From the NCBI GenBank assembly GCA_032229885.1, contig JAVYAJ010000045.1, positions 1 to 39,151 on the forward strand: a DNA stretch of 39,151 bases. The letters are read 5' to 3'. The notes under the pieces are model-generated. The model made no database searches and was not told where the DNA came from. It saw only the letters and a list, made by a program, of their open reading frames with translations. Positions within the stretch are counted from its first letter, which is position 1; every line of letters starts with the position of its first letter. Shown here piece by piece: positions 17,457 to 27,840 of this stretch. Origin of the DNA: Anammoximicrobium sp032229885 (GTDB lineage: Bacteria; Planctomycetota; Planctomycetia; Pirellulales; Pirellulaceae). The translations under genes and the position numbers were made by a program.

Positions 17457-18814
17457 GTCGGGCGACGGAACGACATCCGCGGGTCTTGGTCGTGGCTGCC
17501 AGCGCGCTGCGCGCAGGCTCGAACACGGGCACGACGCTGGCCGGCCTGTTTCACGCCTGGCCCGCAGATCGTCTGGCGCAACTCCACCTGGACGACGGCG
17601 CTCCCGATCCGAACGTATGTCGGCAGGCTCGACGAATCGATCCCCACAGCAATCCCTGGGTGCGGAGGGCGCGTCGCATCGGCCTGCGGCGGGGCGACTC
17701 GCGGCCCAGTCGGCCCAGCGGCGACCCAGTTTTGCGTTTTGCCGCCGCCGATCCGTGGTGGAAGCGGGCGACGAGACGGCTTGGGTTTGCGGCGCGGGCT
17801 TGGGCGGATATGGCGCCTTTGCCCGTGCCGCCCGCGGTCTGGAACTGGCTTGACGAGTTCCGGCCGCAGGTGGTTTATTCTGTGCTGGGCAGCATCCAGG
17901 TGATGCGGCTGGCGTACGTCGTGTCGCGACGCTTGGGTGTGCCCGTCGTCCCGCATTTTCTGGACGACTGGCCGACGACCAAGTACCGCATCGGGCCGTT
18001 GGCCTACGCGCCTCGACGCCTGCTGGACGCGTACCTCGACGCCGTCATGCAGCGTGCCCCATTGGGCTTGGCGATCAGCGCGCCGATGGCTGCCGAGTAC
18101 CGGCTGCGGTTTGGTTGCCCGTTCGACGTATTTGCGAACAGCGTCGACGTGCGAGCGTGCGCGGATGTCGCGCCTGCGCGGCTCGCCGGTTCGGCGGCTC
18201 AGGCGGTCTACGTCGGCGGCCTGCATTTGGGTCGGTGGGAGCTGTTGAGGGAAATCGGCCAGTCTGCCCTCGAACTGACTGCGCGGGGCTTGCCCGTCGA
18301 CGTCGTCGTCTATGCACCGGCGGCCGACTTGAACGCCTATGGCCCACGTCTGACCGAGCTCGGCGGCGTGCGGCTCGGCGGCTCGCTGGCCAGTCACGAA
18401 GTGTCGGCGGTGCTGCGCGGCGCGGACGTTCTGCTGCACGTGGAATCCTTCGCCCCCGAGCTGCGACGTTTCACGCGGCTGTCGATCTCGACCAAGCTGC
18501 CGCAGTACATGGCCGCGGGGCGGCCGATCCTGGCCTATGGGCCTGCCGAGCTGGCGTCATGTCGGTACGTGGAACAGTGCCGCAGCGGGCTGGTGATCGG
18601 CCAGCGCGCGCCGGATCGACTGCGTTCGGCGCTGCAGCTTCTGTTTCAGGATCCGGCGCTGCGCGACCGATTGGGAGCGGCAGGCTGGCAAGCCGCCCAA
18701 CAGCGACATGACATCGACTGCGAACGGCAGCGTTTCCGCGAGGTTCTGGCCGAGGCCGCCCGCGGGCCAGCCGCCGCTCGCCCATCTGCACCTTGGACAG
18801 AGGTCGCCGCATGA
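17453..18814 (+). CDS. Glycosyltransferase, GT4-like (GT-B fold)
   Basis: 453 residues. ATG 17453 overlaps the previous stop (ATGA) and has GGGAG about 8 bases upstream. The N-terminal half is a Rossmann-like acceptor domain (RVLVVAASALRAGSNTGTTLAGL); a middle part FRPQVVYSVLGSIQVMRLAY and FLDDWPTTKYR (about 168-178) is typical of group-1 glycosyltransferases. The nucleotide-sugar domain has AVYVGGLHLGRWELL (about 251-265) and STKLPQYMAAGRPILAYGP (346-364), the place of the usual E-x7-E region, here without the canonical first Glu. It probably adds one sugar to the lipid-linked repeat unit; donor and acceptor are not deducible. Confidence 0.82.
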   Translation: MSRATERHPRVLVVAASALRAGSNTGTTLAGLFHAWPADRLAQLHLDDGAPDPNVCRQARRIDPHSNPWVRRARRIGLRRGDSRPSRPSGDPVLRFAAADPWWKRATRRLGFAARAWADMAPLPVPPAVWNWLDEFRPQVVYSVLGSIQVMRLAYVVSRRLGVPVVPHFLDDWPTTKYRIGPLAYAPRRLLDAYLDAVMQRAPLGLAISAPMAAEYRLRFGCPFDVFANSVDVRACADVAPARLAGSAAQAVYVGGLHLGRWELLREIGQSALELTARGLPVDVVVYAPAADLNAYGPRLTELGGVRLGGSLASHEVSAVLRGADVLLHVESFAPELRRFTRLSISTKLPQYMAAGRPILAYGPAELASCRYVEQCRSGLVIGQRAPDRLRSALQLLFQDPALRDRLGAAGWQAAQQRHDIDCERQRFREVLAEAARGPAAARPSAPWTEVAA

Positions 18815-20034
18815 CGGGTCCGAGCACAATTCTGTACGTGGGCGCGTTTCGCTTTCCGGCCGGCGATCCGGCCGCCGCGCGTGTGTTGGGGATCGCCAAA
18901 GCTTTGCGGGACGCGGGGCACGAGGTGATCTTCGCTCCCAATCTGCACCAGGACCGCCCGCCGGACCACGACCCGGACGGCCGCTGGCGTTACCAGGGGT
19001 TCGAGTACCTGCCCACGGCGAACATGGCGGCGACCCGTCGGGCGAGGCTGGAGCGGTTGTGGCGGATCCATCTGACCGGGCGTGCGGTGCTAGGTCGGAT
19101 CCGCGGCCTCGAGCTGCCCGCTTTAAGCGCTGTCATCGTCTATCATGGCTGTGCGCCGCTGCTGTGGGCTTTGCGCGGGCTGTGTCGCCGCCGAGGCGTC
19201 GCGTTGATTGCCGACTGTACCGAATGGTACGACCCGTGGCAGGTTCCGGGCGGTCCGTTGAGCCCGTTTCGCTGGGACAGCGAACTGCGGATGCGCTGGC
19301 TCCAAAAGCGACTCGATGGCGTGCTGGCCATCAGTTCCTATCTCCAGGATTACTACGCGGCGGCCGGCGTTCCCACCTTGCGCGTTCCGCCCCTGGTCGA
19401 CCTGCACGAGGATAAGTGGTGCAGCCTGCCGTCGCCGACGGCCGACCAGATGCGCTTGGTGTACGGGGGGACGCCCGGCCGGAAAGACTTGATCGGCAAT
19501 GCGATCCGCGGATTGCCCGCGCTGCGTCGCGCGGGGGTTCCGGTTCGCCTGACCTTGCTGGGGCCATCTTCGACGGCGGTCCGGTCCCTGATGGGCGGCG
19601 ACGGGTTGGCGGAAGACGACGCCCAGGCCGGCGTCGAGTGTCTCGGCCGAATCCCACAGCACGAAGTGCCCCAGCATCTGGCGGCGGCGGATTTCTCGAT
19701 CCTCCTGCGGCCGCGACGGCGGTTCACGCAGGCCGGGTTTCCCACCAAACTTGTCGAAAGCCTGGCCGCGGGCGTGCCGGTGTTGGTTAATCCGACCAGC
19801 GACGTCGGGCAGTATGTACGGGACGGCCAGCAGGGGCTGCATCTGGCGGACGCGACCCCCGAGGCGTTTTGCGCGGGGGTGCGCCGCGCCTGGGACTTGC
19901 CTCGAGACCGTTGGCAGGCCATGCGATTGGCTGCGCGGCGCTGCGCGGCCGAGGCGTTTGACTATCGCCGTCATGTCTCGCGACTCGACGACTTTGTCCG
20001 ACAGACGATCGACGTCGCCGCACGAGGAGCTTGA
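18811..20034 (+). CDS. Glycosyltransferase, GT4-like
   Basis: 407 residues. ATG 18811 overlaps the previous stop (ATGA) with GAGG upstream; this is preferred to a TTG 18 bases earlier. The protein starts ILYVGAFRFPAGDPAAARVLGIAKAL, a glycine-rich loop of GT-B enzymes. It continues with LIADCTEWYDPW (about 132-143), LAISSYLQDYY (172-181), the donor-domain start RLVYGGTPGRKDLI (about 215-228) and GFPTKLVESLAAGVPVLV (309-326), where Lys 313 and Glu 316 occupy the nucleotide-sugar site. It closely resembles glycosyltransferases of polysaccharide clusters. Substrates unknown. It is separated from the next gene by 6 bases. Confidence 0.85.
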   Translation: MTGPSTILYVGAFRFPAGDPAAARVLGIAKALRDAGHEVIFAPNLHQDRPPDHDPDGRWRYQGFEYLPTANMAATRRARLERLWRIHLTGRAVLGRIRGLELPALSAVIVYHGCAPLLWALRGLCRRRGVALIADCTEWYDPWQVPGGPLSPFRWDSELRMRWLQKRLDGVLAISSYLQDYYAAAGVPTLRVPPLVDLHEDKWCSLPSPTADQMRLVYGGTPGRKDLIGNAIRGLPALRRAGVPVRLTLLGPSSTAVRSLMGGDGLAEDDAQAGVECLGRIPQHEVPQHLAAADFSILLRPRRRFTQAGFPTKLVESLAAGVPVLVNPTSDVGQYVRDGQQGLHLADATPEAFCAGVRRAWDLPRDRWQAMRLAARRCAAEAFDYRRHVSRLDDFVRQTIDVAARGA

Positions 20035-20040
20035 GCGAAC

Positions 20041-21228
20041 ATGGCCGACCGTCCGCACCCCGATTCGTCTCGCCTGCGAGTCCTGCTGGCCGCGCCCGTG
20101 CCTCCGCCCGACCACGGCGGGATCGCGAATTGGACGCGAATCATTCGTCGGGAACTCGGTGGTCGCCCCGACGTCGAACTGACCTGCCTGGACACCTCCG
20201 TGCGGTGGCGTTCGGCGACCAACCTCGCGTTGCCGGTCCGGCTCGTGGGCGGCGCCTGGCAGGCGTTGCGCGACACCTCGCGAGCCATTCGCCAGTTTCG
20301 TCGCCGCCCGCCCGATGTGTTCCATCTGTGCACCAGTGGCGGCTTGGCGGCGATCAAAGACCTGTTGATGCTGAGCGCGGCCCGCGCGTGGGGCGTGTCC
20401 AGCGTCATCCACTATCGCATGGGACGGCTGCCCCGCGTTCTCGGGCGTTCTGGCCCAGAAGCCTGGCTGGTGCGCCGCGCCGCGCGCATCGCGGATCAAG
20501 TCATCGTTTTGGACCGTTCATCCGAAGCCGCCGTCCGCGCGGCGGTTCCGCGCGCTCGCGTTGCCCGGCTCGCCAATCTGGTCGAGATCGATCACATCGA
20601 CGGCCTTTGCCGTTCGAGCGAGCCCCGTGCGGAGATTGCTCGGATCGTCTACGTCGGACAAGTGCTGCCGACGAAAGGGGTGCGCGAGTTGGTCACGGCC
20701 TGTGGCGAACTGGCGGATGACCGCGTGCGACTCGAGTTGGTCGGCCCGGTGGCCGCCGATTTCCGGGAAGAATTGCACCGCACGGCTAACGCGTACCGCG
20801 ACGGGGACTGGTTCCGCCTGCACGGCGCCGTCGCGCACGAATCGGCGATTCGACACGTGTCAGATTGCGACGTGTTTGTGTTGCCGAGCTACAGCGAAGG
20901 CTTTCCCAACGCGGTGCTCGAAGCGATGGCCTGTGGTCGGCCTATTCTGGCTTCGACGGTCGGCGCCATCCCTGAAATGCTGGGCCTCGACGAAATCGAA
21001 CCTTGTGGCGTTGGCGTGCCGCCGCGCGACGTCACATCCCTAAAAGGCGGCTTGCAGCGTCTGTTAGCGGATCCTGGCTGGCGGCGCGAGTTGGGGCGCC
21101 GAGCGCGGCGACGGGCCGCGAGCCTCTATACCGCCAATGTCGTCAGCGTCCAGTTGGTCGATCTCTGGCGGACACTTGCTGGCCATTCACCCGCCCCGGC
21201 GGCGCGAAGTCTCGGCCCCGCGGCCTAG
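20041..21228 (+). CDS. Glycosyltransferase family 4
   Basis: 395 residues, last gene of the cluster. It has the acceptor-side loop PVPPPDHGGIANWT (about 19-32), a donor domain beginning RIVYVGQVLPTKGVRELV (201-218), and the retaining GT4 E-x7-E motif EGFPNAVLE (Glu 286 and Glu 294) followed by AMACGRPILAS. These are the standard features of GT4 enzymes such as WcaL/PimB-type transferases. A purine-rich GAGGAG lies about 13 bases upstream of ATG 20041, within the end of the preceding gene. The C-terminus is Pro/Ala-rich. No clear terminator follows. Confidence 0.92.
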   Translation: MADRPHPDSSRLRVLLAAPVPPPDHGGIANWTRIIRRELGGRPDVELTCLDTSVRWRSATNLALPVRLVGGAWQALRDTSRAIRQFRRRPPDVFHLCTSGGLAAIKDLLMLSAARAWGVSSVIHYRMGRLPRVLGRSGPEAWLVRRAARIADQVIVLDRSSEAAVRAAVPRARVARLANLVEIDHIDGLCRSSEPRAEIARIVYVGQVLPTKGVRELVTACGELADDRVRLELVGPVAADFREELHRTANAYRDGDWFRLHGAVAHESAIRHVSDCDVFVLPSYSEGFPNAVLEAMACGRPILASTVGAIPEMLGLDEIEPCGVGVPPRDVTSLKGGLQRLLADPGWRRELGRRARRRAASLYTANVVSVQLVDLWRTLAGHSPAPAARSLGPAA

Positions 21229-21745
21229 CGCATTATCCCGTCGTAACTTTGTGGCATCGCACTCGTCATCGCACTCGTCATCGCACGGAATTCGCGCGGC
21301 CAGACCGTCGTGGATACCCCGGCGGTCGCCCTAGTTGTCGTCCCAGTTCCCGCCACGGGGCGTCGACACGCGCGACGTCCGCCAGCCCCCGGGCTGCTCC
21401 GTTCGCCGATCCCTCGCACCTGGCCGCTTTTCGCCCGTTGTTTCCCAGCCCGGCGCCCGCTCACTCGACCCTTTTTTCGCAGCCGCCGGCTCTGCTTATC
21501 TGCGCTTCGCCGCCGTTCTTCCTGTCCGCCCGCTAACATTTTTGATCGCTCGTCTCATTCCCTCCGACCCCCGGCTTGCGCCCCTATTTCGAGTCTGTCT
21601 CCAGTTCATAACCTCAACCCCGCACCGGAGATACGTCCCGGATCGCCCCTCGTCGTCCCCCCGGCTTTCGCCCGACTCGGACGCTCGCCTGGTCCAGCGC
21701 GAACCGCGTATCGCCCGAGTCCGGGACTTTTTTTCTATTGGCCTG
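21229..21745. other. Non-coding region before the rRNA promoters, pyrimidine-rich
   Basis: No gene is visible. It begins with a short tandem repeat (21255-21286). From about 21400 the plus strand is strikingly pyrimidine-rich: I count 50 purines in the 180 bases 21421-21600. It probably separates the polysaccharide transcript from the rRNA promoters. Confidence 0.6.
21255..21286 (+). repeat. 12-bp tandem repeat, 2.7 copies
   Basis: CATCGCACTCGT occurs twice in perfect tandem (21255-21266, 21267-21278) followed by CATCGCAC (21279-21286). It lies just after the last polysaccharide gene. Confidence 0.9.
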
Positions 21746-21774
21746 TTGCCTTCGTTCGGTCGATCTGCAATAAT
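21746..21774 (+). promoter_or_regulatory. Upstream rRNA promoter candidate (P1)
   Basis: TTGCCT (21746-21751) and AATAAT (21769-21774) are separated by 17 bases, 4/6 and 5/6 matches to the sigma70 consensus. It lies about 360 bases upstream of the 23S 5' end. Confidence 0.5.
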
Positions 21775-21862
21775 GGCACACGTCAGCGAATTCAAGCTCA
21801 GTGCGTCGTCTGCCGATAAACAGGCCTTGCCGGAGCTTGAGCGGCCCGCTCAGACGCGGCTC

Positions 21863-21924
21863 GACCAGAAAAAGAAAAACCTCTTGCTCTGGTCATTGAC
21901 GCGATGTCCGTCGGCTGTTAAACT
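21863..21924 (+). promoter_or_regulatory. Main rRNA promoter (P2) with upstream inverted repeat
   Basis: TTGACG (21896-21901) and TAAACT (21919-21924) have the ideal 17-base spacing. The expected start (about 21931) is preceded by a GC-rich discriminator (TCGCGGC), the type linked to stringent control of rRNA promoters. Immediately upstream of the -35 is a perfect 7-bp inverted repeat, GACCAGA (21863-21869) and TCTGGTC (21888-21894), flanking an A-rich tract (21869-21879) that could act as an UP-like element or a factor-binding site. Confidence 0.65.
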
Positions 21925-21967
21925 TCGCGGCTCCCACAACGGGGCGGCGGCCGGAAGCGGTCGCCAA

Positions 21968-21983
21968 TTGATCTTTGACAATT
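21968..21983 (+). promoter_or_regulatory. boxA-like antitermination site in the rRNA leader
   Basis: TGATCTTTGACAATTC resembles the leader sequence carrying boxA upstream of many bacterial rRNA genes (TGYTCTTTRACAA type), bound by NusB-S10. It lies downstream of the P2 start and about 150 bases before the 23S. Confidence 0.6.
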
Positions 21984-22109
21984 CAGGTTGTAGCGTGTAG
22001 ATGGCATCTTCGGAAGAAGATTTGCGTCAGGCCAGCGCAAGTTGGCGTGACGCGGTTGAGTGAAGAGCGCAAAAACTGCTTGTAGAGCAGATATTCGAGC
22101 GCTCGGATT

Positions 22110-25061
<2,952 letters not shown>

Positions 25062-25120
25062 CCATCCACACGCACGACCGAATTGAATGCTGCCGGGGCT
25101 TGACGGTCGCGGCAGTGTCT

Positions 25121-25229
<109 letters not shown>

Positions 25230-25235
25230 TTTATA

Positions 25236-25271
25236 AAAGCTCTCGCAGGAAACTGCGAGAGCTTTTTTTTT
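25236..25271 (+). terminator. Intrinsic terminator of the rRNA operon
   Basis: A perfect 13-bp stem, AAAGCTCTCGCAG and CTGCGAGAGCTTT, closes a GAAA tetraloop and runs into nine T in total (25263-25271). It is an ideal intrinsic terminator, and shows that the operon holds only 23S and 5S. Just after it CAGGCGC recurs in tandem (about 25280-25297). Confidence 0.95.
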
Positions 25272-25338
25272 GGCGACGCCAGGCGCCAGGCGCCAGGCGA
25301 TGGCGACTGCGGAGCGCGGGGTCTGCGTCTGGCGTTGC

Positions 25339-25367
25339 TTGACAGGCCGATTCGCGGACTCGATACT
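25339..25367 (+). promoter_or_regulatory. Promoter of the GntP-type permease gene
   Basis: A perfect -35 TTGACA (25339-25344) and GATACT (25362-25367, 4/6) are separated by 17 bases. The expected start near 25374 leaves a short leader with the ribosome-binding site GGGGGAGG. Confidence 0.65.
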
Positions 25368-25394
25368 TGGCGTTTCTGTTGGGGGAGGCGCAGG

Positions 25395-27080
25395 ATGGAT
25401 GGAAGGCGATTGGCGACGGCCGCCGTGCTCGTGATTCTGGCCTATGTCGGCTTTCAGGTGCTGGCAGTCCGCGAAATCGGACGGCCGGCGACGGGCGCCG
25501 ACGCAAGGGCGCAGTCAGGCCGAGAAGTCCAGATCACGACCATGGACGGGGCGTCCGGCGCTGCGATCAGCGAGGCCCGAGCGTCCCGGAACGGTACGTT
25601 TTGGTCGTTGAGCATTCTGATCGGCGGGATGGCGCTGGTGCTGGGATTGATCATCATCGGCAAGATCAATCCTTTCATTGCGTTGATCGTCGCCGCGATG
25701 GCCGTCAGTGTGGCTGCGGTCGGTCTGCTGGATGCGGGCCAGTGGCGGGACTCGATCGGGCGCGTGGCGACGGCGTTCGGCGCGGCGGCCGGGAAGATTG
25801 GGATCGTCATCGGCTTGGCGGCGGTGATCGGCAAGTGCATGTTGGATAGCGGCGCAGCCGATCGAATCGTGCGCGCGTTCTTGCGCGTACTCGGAGAACG
25901 ACGGGCCCCCGTGGCCTTGATGGCGAGCGGCTGGATCCTGGCAATTCCCATTTTCTTCGACACCGTATTCTATCTGCTGGTGCCATTGGCGCGGTCCTTG
26001 TACCGGCGCACGCAACGGAATTATCTGTTGTACGTGATGGCCATCGCCGGAGGCGGAGCGATCACGCACACGATGGTCCCGCCTACGCCCGGCCCGTTGG
26101 TCGTCGCCGCCACGCTGGGCGTGGATGTGGGCTACATGATTTTGATCGGCGGGTTGATCGCCCTGCCGTCGGCCGCGGCTGGGCTGCTTTTTGCTTATGC
26201 GACCAATCGGGCGATGCCCGTGCCGATGCGTTCGATCGGCGACCAACCCGAGCCGGAACCCTTGGAAGACTCGCAGTTGCCCCCGCTGTGGCTGAGCGTG
26301 GCGCCCGTCTTGCTGCCGGTCGTGTTGATTTCGATGAACACGGTAATGGAGACGGCGGCCAAGGGCATGATGCGCGGGCAGGTCCAGCAGATGGGGCTCG
26401 AACGTTCGGATCAGGAACAGCAATTGGCCAAGTGGTTGCAAAGGCCGGACGACGTGGCGTCGCCTACCGCGCGACGCTTGGTACGGGTGGCCAGCGTAAC
26501 GAGCATGGTCGGCGACGCGAACTTTGCCCTGCTGTTGTCGGCGCTCGTGGCCATGGCGACGCTGGTGCGGCAACGCCGATTGGCGCGCTCAGAGATGGCC
26601 CAAGCGGTCGAAACGTCGTTGATGAGCGGCGGGGTCATCATCTTGATCACGGCCGCGGGAGGCGCCTTTGGCGAGATGCTGAAAGTGGCGAGCGTCGGTG
26701 ACGCCATTCAGCAATTGTTTGCCGGAACGGGCCAGAGCGGCGGATTGCTGCTGGTGGTTCTGGGATTTGTCATCGCAGCCGTTTTGAAGACGGCCCAGGG
26801 TTCAAGCACGGTTGCGATGATCACCGGATCGGCCATGTTGGCCGGCGTGGCGACGCCCGAACTGCTGGGCTTTCACCCGGTCTACCTCGCGACGGCAATC
26901 GGCGGCGGTTCGCTGGTCGGATCGTGGATGAACGATAGTGGTTTCTGGATCGTGGCCAAGATGGGCGGACTGACGGAAATCGAGACGCTCAGGTCCTGGA
27001 GCGCCATGCTGCTCGTGCTGGGCAGCGTGAGCCTGGCGGTGACGATGCTGATGGCCGTCCTGCTGCCATTGGTTGGATGA
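25395..27080 (+). CDS. GntP family permease (gluconate/organic acid:H+ symporter)
   Basis: Predicted 561-residue inner-membrane transporter. ATG 25395 is supported by GGAGG 6 bases upstream. One N-terminal hydrophobic segment is followed by a roughly 45-residue soluble stretch, then about 12 segments with the GntP-type motifs IIIGKINPFIALIVAAMAVS, GIVIGLAAVIGKCMLDSG, LAIPIFFDTVFYLLVPLAR, GGGAITHTMVPPTPGPLVVA and, near the end, VLKTAQGSSTVAMITGSAML and GSWMNDSGFWIV. The conserved family signatures leave little doubt about the fold. The N-terminal segment plus linker and a charged central insertion (about 330-380) make it longer than the usual 440-residue family members. Likely substrates are gluconate-like sugar acids or hydroxy acids. 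The downstream aldehyde dehydrogenase may share the pathway, but a 760-base gap separates them. Confidence 0.9.
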   Translation: MDGRRLATAAVLVILAYVGFQVLAVREIGRPATGADARAQSGREVQITTMDGASGAAISEARASRNGTFWSLSILIGGMALVLGLIIIGKINPFIALIVAAMAVSVAAVGLLDAGQWRDSIGRVATAFGAAAGKIGIVIGLAAVIGKCMLDSGAADRIVRAFLRVLGERRAPVALMASGWILAIPIFFDTVFYLLVPLARSLYRRTQRNYLLYVMAIAGGGAITHTMVPPTPGPLVVAATLGVDVGYMILIGGLIALPSAAAGLLFAYATNRAMPVPMRSIGDQPEPEPLEDSQLPPLWLSVAPVLLPVVLISMNTVMETAAKGMMRGQVQQMGLERSDQEQQLAKWLQRPDDVASPTARRLVRVASVTSMVGDANFALLLSALVAMATLVRQRRLARSEMAQAVETSLMSGGVIILITAAGGAFGEMLKVASVGDAIQQLFAGTGQSGGLLLVVLGFVIAAVLKTAQGSSTVAMITGSAMLAGVATPELLGFHPVYLATAIGGGSLVGSWMNDSGFWIVAKMGGLTEIETLRSWSAMLLVLGSVSLAVTMLMAVLLPLVG

Positions 27081-27613
27081 CTGCGTTTCCCGAATATGCA
27101 TGCAGCGTTCCGCACCGTTTGCACTGCGTCGCATACTCCGTTCGACCGACCCTTTCGATTGTTCGAGGCGGGCCGGACGCCGGGAGACAAGCGGTCGCTG
27201 GAGTGCCGATAAACGCGAGGTTCCCCGTCTTGCATCGCGGGATTGCAATTTGCCCGGCCTGCCTCGTCTTGTGCTTCGCCCTGCCCGGACTGGAAAATTC
27301 GGCGGCCCTCCGCGAGATCCTCGAAACCGTGGCTTCCCGCTAGGTGATCCAAGAACACTTTCACGCCGTAAAGGAGGCGTAGGGCGCGGGGCGCCGACAA
27401 GTTCGCAACGTCTGGTCGAACCCGGGCTGCTGGCGTCTGAACCCGTGGCGGTATGCGTTGATCGAGGCTCCCCCTGCCCGCATGGCGGTCTGTTTACGAC
27501 CAATGGAAGCGCTCGTTGCGTAGCGGATCTTAGAGGCGGTGGACGGCGCAGCGCTGGCAGCGCCGCGATGCTTTGGGACGGTGCGGCGATCCGGGCCGCA
27601 GACTTGGTCGGGA

Positions 27614-27647
27614 CGCACGTTGCAACGTGCGAACATCGCGGTATATT
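27614..27647 (+). promoter_or_regulatory. Palindromic operator candidate overlapping a promoter
   Basis: CGCACGTTGCAACGTGCG (27614-27631) is an 18-bp perfect palindrome. It overlaps a -35-like TTGCAA (27620-27625) that is 16 bases from TATATT (27642-27647, 5/6). The layout is that of a repressor site on a promoter reading toward the aldehyde dehydrogenase, about 190 bases upstream of its start. The regulator is unknown and none is encoded nearby. Confidence 0.5.
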
Positions 27648-27742
27648 GCGCACCGGGGAACGCATGGTTCGAGCGGTCTCGTCGGCGGCGACCGACGCCG
27701 TGATGGCTCGTGCGCGGTCAAGATTAATACATCGGGATCGCT

Positions 27743-27813
27743 GCGATCACCAGACCACGACAATCCCGCGCGCTGGCGAATGCGGGTACCCGAACATCCA
27801 AAGTTGGACTACG
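27743..27813 (+). repeat. Dispersed repeat, copy 1
   Basis: Shares with 35276-35334 (opposite strand) a 22-base core with one mismatch (27762-27783, containing CCCGCGCGCTGGCGA), the flank CCAGACC before it and CCAAAG...GACTACG after it. Both copies are intergenic. Confidence 0.75.
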
Positions 27814-27840
27814 CACGAAGACTGCCGAAGGGAGGATCGG

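Larger units (their letters stand above)
27081..27840. other. 760-bp intergenic region with palindrome and dispersed repeat
   Basis: The frame of the downstream aldehyde dehydrogenase is open through this stretch, but the translation is Arg-rich and unlike any ALDH N-terminus. It holds a palindrome and promoter (27614-27647) and one copy of a dispersed repeat (27743-27813). Otherwise nothing is recognised; decayed coding sequence is possible but not demonstrable. Confidence 0.5.

Noticed and set aside
14197..20499. Long antisense frames of 422, 557 and 458 residues across the flippase and glycosyltransferase genes
   Set aside because: No recognisable domain; composition mirrors the sense genes.
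27073..27840. N-terminal extension of the aldehyde dehydrogenase by about 255 residues
   Set aside because: The extension is unlike any ALDH, while ATG 27841 has a strong ribosome-binding site and fits family length.
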